Source of the DNA: Eubacterium sp.
Lineage (GTDB): Bacteria; Bacillota; Clostridia; Lachnospirales; Lachnospiraceae
Direction of reading: 5' to 3'
DNA length: 9,514 nt
NCBI GenBank assembly: GCA_003520145.1
Contig: DOVJ01000208.1
Location: forward strand, 1 to 9,514
In this document: positions 7,671-9,514 of the stretch, one piece after another
Layout: each line of letters begins with the position of its first letter
Numbering within the stretch: the first letter of the stretch is position 1
Translations under genes and position numbers: made by a program
Notes under the pieces: generated by a model
Seen by the model: the letters and a program-made list of their open reading frames with translations, nothing else
The model's database searches: none
Told to the model about the DNA's origin: nothing

Positions 7671-9043
7671 AACTTTGGGGCGGCAGATTTACAAAACAAA
7701 CAGATGAACTGGTAAATGATTTCAACGCATCTATCGGATTTGACAAGAGACTCTACAAGCAAGACATCACAGGAAGTCTTGCGCATGTGACCATGCTTGG
7801 TAAGCAGGGAATTATCTCTTCTGAAGATATGGAGGCTATTAAAGCAGGTCTTAATTCAATACTTGAAGATATCGAAAGTGGTAAGCTTGAAATCGACTAC
7901 GAGTATGAAGATATCCACACTTTTGTAGAAGCGAATCTCATCGAGAGAATCGGTGAACCAGGAAAGAGACTTCACACCGGAAGAAGCCGTAACGATCAGG
8001 TAGCTCTTGATATGCGTCTGTATGTTAGAGATGAAGTGGATATTGTTAAGGGCCTTGTTAAAGAACTCCTTAATACTCTCTTGACTCTTATAAAGGATAA
8101 TATCGATACTTATATGCCAGGATTTACGCATCTGCAGAAGGCTCAGCCTGTCACTCTTGCTCATCACTTAGGTGCATACCTTGAGATGTTTAAGCGTGAT
8201 CATTCAAGGCTTTGTGATATACATGAGAGGATGAATTATTGTCCTTTGGGTGCAGGGGCTCTTGCGGGTACCACTTACCCTCTTGATCGTGAACTCACAG
8301 CAAGCCTCCTTGGGTTTACTGGTCCTACACTTAATAGTATGGATTCAGTATCGGACAGAGATTATTGTATCGAATTTTTAAATGCTCTCTCTCTTATTAT
8401 GATGCATCTTAGCCGTTTTTCAGAGGAAATTATACTTTGGAATTCGAACGAATACTCATTCCTTGAATTAGATGATGCATACAGCACTGGTTCAAGTATC
8501 ATGCCTCAGAAGAAGAATCCTGATATAGCAGAACTTGTTCGTGGCAAAACAGGTCGTGTATATGGTGATCTTATGAGCCTCTTAACGACCATGAAGGGTA
8601 TCCCTCTTGCTTATAACAAGGATATGCAGGAAGATAAGGAAGTTACCTTCGATGCGATCGACAACGTTAAGAATTGTCTTGAACTCTTCAAGGACATGCT
8701 TAAGACCTGCAGATTTAACAAGGAAATTATGAAAAAAAGCGCAACCAAAGGCTTCACCAATGCAACTGATGCTGCAGATTATCTTGTTAACAAGGGCGTT
8801 GCCTTCAGAGATGCACATTCTATAATAGGTCAATTAGTGCTTTTATGCATAGATAAGAATATATCTTTGGATGAGCTTCCTTTGGATGAATACAAGAAGA
8901 TATCAGATGTATTTGAAGAAGATATCTACGATGCAATCGATCTTAAAACTTGTGTAAGTAAGCGTCTTACAATTGGTGCTCCTGGTCAGGAAGCCATGAA
9001 GGAATATATAAGGATCAACGAAGAGATACTTGCGAAAATGTAA
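7667..9043 (+). CDS. argH: Argininosuccinate lyase
   Basis: This enzyme splits argininosuccinate into arginine and fumarate in the cytoplasm, the last step of arginine biosynthesis. It belongs to the fumarase/aspartase superfamily and acts as a homotetramer. The 458-residue length is typical. Visible motifs are the MKLWGGRF start, TGRSRNDQVALD (104-115), GFTHLQKAQPVTLAHH (152-167, with catalytic-region His155) and the superfamily signature GSSIMPQKKN (275-284), which bears the catalytic serine on its flexible loop. No key residue is missing. The ATG lies within the ATGA overlap with the upstream stop, and AAAGGA (7652-7657) sits 9 nt before it, so translation is probably coupled to the membrane protein. 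No argG or other arg gene is in the window, and no clear ARG box was seen upstream. Its 3' end is the first unit of a tandem repeat. Confidence 0.98.
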   Translation: MKLWGGRFTKQTDELVNDFNASIGFDKRLYKQDITGSLAHVTMLGKQGIISSEDMEAIKAGLNSILEDIESGKLEIDYEYEDIHTFVEANLIERIGEPGKRLHTGRSRNDQVALDMRLYVRDEVDIVKGLVKELLNTLLTLIKDNIDTYMPGFTHLQKAQPVTLAHHLGAYLEMFKRDHSRLCDIHERMNYCPLGAGALAGTTYPLDRELTASLLGFTGPTLNSMDSVSDRDYCIEFLNALSLIMMHLSRFSEEIILWNSNEYSFLELDDAYSTGSSIMPQKKNPDIAELVRGKTGRVYGDLMSLLTTMKGIPLAYNKDMQEDKEVTFDAIDNVKNCLELFKDMLKTCRFNKEIMKKSATKGFTNATDAADYLVNKGVAFRDAHSIIGQLVLLCIDKNISLDELPLDEYKKISDVFEEDIYDAIDLKTCVSKRLTIGAPGQEAMKEYIRINEEILAKM

Positions 9044-9211
9044 TATGCAATAGCCAATGCTTGCAATCAAAGGAATATATAAGGATCAACGAAGAGATCC
9101 TTGTGAAAATGTAATATGAAATAGCCACTGCTTGCAATCAAAGGAATATATAAGGATCAACGAAGAGATACTTGCGAAAATGTAATATGCAATAGCCAAT
9201 GCTTGCAATCA
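8999..9211 (+). repeat. Three tandem 71-bp units duplicating the argH 3' end
   Basis: The units span 8999-9069, 9070-9140 and 9141-9211. Each holds the last 45 nt of argH (14 codons plus TAA) and 26 nt of spacer ending in GCTTGCAATCA. Only the first is coding. Units 1 and 3 look identical; unit 2 differs by four substitutions, two in the argH-derived part (ATA to ATC, GCG to GTG) and two in the spacer. No start codon with a ribosome binding site makes units 2 and 3 genes; they are vestigial gene ends. Confidence 0.95.
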
Positions 9212-9213
9212 AA

Positions 9214-9269
9214 GGATAATAAAAGCCGATAATGTGTGCTTGCACACAATTATCGGCTTTTTGTTATCC
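9214..9269 (+). terminator. Strong intrinsic terminator after argH
   Basis: The core hairpin pairs 9221-9239 with 9242-9261. It has GTGTGC/GCACAC at the top, a CTTG tetraloop (9239-9242), one bulged A at 9248, and a long AGCCGATAAT/ATTATCGGCT lower stem followed by a T run (9258-9262). GGATAA (9214-9219) and TTATCC (9264-9269) extend the stem below a small internal loop. The A run on the left side means that it could also terminate minus-strand transcripts. It should end the yfhO-argH message. Confidence 0.85.
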
Positions 9270-9381
9270 GTGTGACTGCGAAGCAGTCGCGCCCCACACA
9301 TCGAGCATATAGATTGCGTAACAATCGGTAAAGTGCTCAGCACGAATATGCGAGATGATGTGGGGATTGCAAGCACCCTTT
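9261..9381. repeat. Structured repeat, unit A (121 bp)
   Basis: Four inverted repeats can be read. Hairpin 1 is GACTGC-GAA-GCAGTC (9274-9288). The outer arms at 9292-9310 and 9346-9365 pair over about 17 positions with one bulge and a tandem G-A/A-G mismatch. They enclose hairpin 2, GATTG-CGTAA-CAATC (9312-9326), and hairpin 3, GTGC-TCA-GCAC (9333-9343). The plus strand could fold into a three-way junction. GATTGCAAGC (9365-9374) and a T run end the unit. No coding potential is supported. Confidence 0.85.
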
Positions 9382-9485
9382 TTGTTATCCGTGTGACTGC
9401 GAAGCAGTCGCGCCACACATCGAGCATATAATAAAGTGCTCAGCACGAATATGCGAGATGATGTGGGGATTGCAAGCAACCTTTT
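9382..9485. repeat. Structured repeat, unit B (104 bp)
   Basis: This unit is nearly identical to unit A. It keeps hairpin 1 (9395-9409), the outer stem (about 9413-9429 with 9449-9468) and hairpin 3 (9436-9446). It lacks the hairpin 2 module and two C residues of the left arm, and it carries one extra T in the T run. It would fold as one interrupted hairpin rather than a three-way junction. Confidence 0.85.
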
Positions 9486-9514
9486 TTATTATCCGTGTGA
9501 CTGCGAAGCAGTCG
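9486..9514. repeat. Structured repeat, unit C (cut by window edge)
   Basis: The first 29 bases of a third unit are present, including hairpin 1 (9499-9513), with A in place of G at 9488. The array therefore continues beyond the window. Confidence 0.85.

Larger units (their letters stand above)
9044..9514. other. Gene-free repeat zone downstream of argH
   Basis: These 471 bases hold no supported gene. They consist of argH-derived repeat units 2 and 3, the intrinsic terminator and the start of the structured tandem array. Open frames on the minus strand in 9209-9479 translate the repeats themselves and lack ribosome binding sites. Confidence 0.85.

Noticed and set aside
5103..8833. Minus-strand open frames inside the yfhO-like gene and argH
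   Set aside because: They lie antisense to intact, family-typical proteins and show no initiation signals.
9209..9479. Two overlapping minus-strand frames of about 70 codons
   Set aside because: They are translations of the structured repeats and resemble each other only because the DNA repeats; no ribosome binding site was seen.
9261..9485. Integron attC sites or tRNA-like cloverleaf
   Set aside because: No RYYYAAC/GTTRRRY core pair and no T-loop or acceptor-stem features; only the general hairpin-rich look is similar.
8999..9514. CRISPR array
   Set aside because: Units abut directly without unique spacers of regular size, unit lengths differ (71, 121, 104), and no cas gene is present.

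Overview
The window is AT-rich Gram-positive chromosomal DNA, most likely from a Firmicute of class Clostridia. Gene content and protein sequence style point to Lachnospiraceae, perhaps near Butyrivibrio/Pseudobutyrivibrio. That placement rests on recognition, not on a search. Clues are the comEA and comEC homologues split by a two-component system, a YfhO-type envelope glycosyltransferase, strong AGGAGG-type ribosome binding sites, and no phage or transposase genes.

Left half (1-4598, minus strand): a four-gene operon reading right to left. It runs comEA (DNA-binding competence protein), an OmpR/PhoB-type response regulator, its HisKA sensor kinase, and comEC (DNA uptake channel plus metallo-beta-lactamase domain). 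comEC runs off the left edge after at least 757 codons and is nearly complete. The genes are packed with gaps or overlaps of tens of bases or fewer. The sensor kinase and comEC both have Shine-Dalgarno sequences that fit their first canonical start codons badly. For comEC an AUA start fits best.

Middle (4599-4769): a 171-bp divergent promoter region with a plausible sigma-A promoter on each side.

Right half (4770-9043, plus strand): a 966-residue YfhO-family membrane protein with a GtrA-like N-terminal extension, followed by argH (argininosuccinate lyase). The two overlap by 4 nt (ATGA), so they are probably translationally coupled.

Right end (8999-9514): a gene-free repeat zone. The last 45 nt of argH plus 26 nt of spacer occur three times in tandem (71-bp unit). 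A strong intrinsic terminator follows. Then comes a second tandem array of about 104-121-bp units rich in stem-loops, which continues past the window edge. Short motifs are shared between the two arrays in inverted orientation. This zone is the least explained part of the window.
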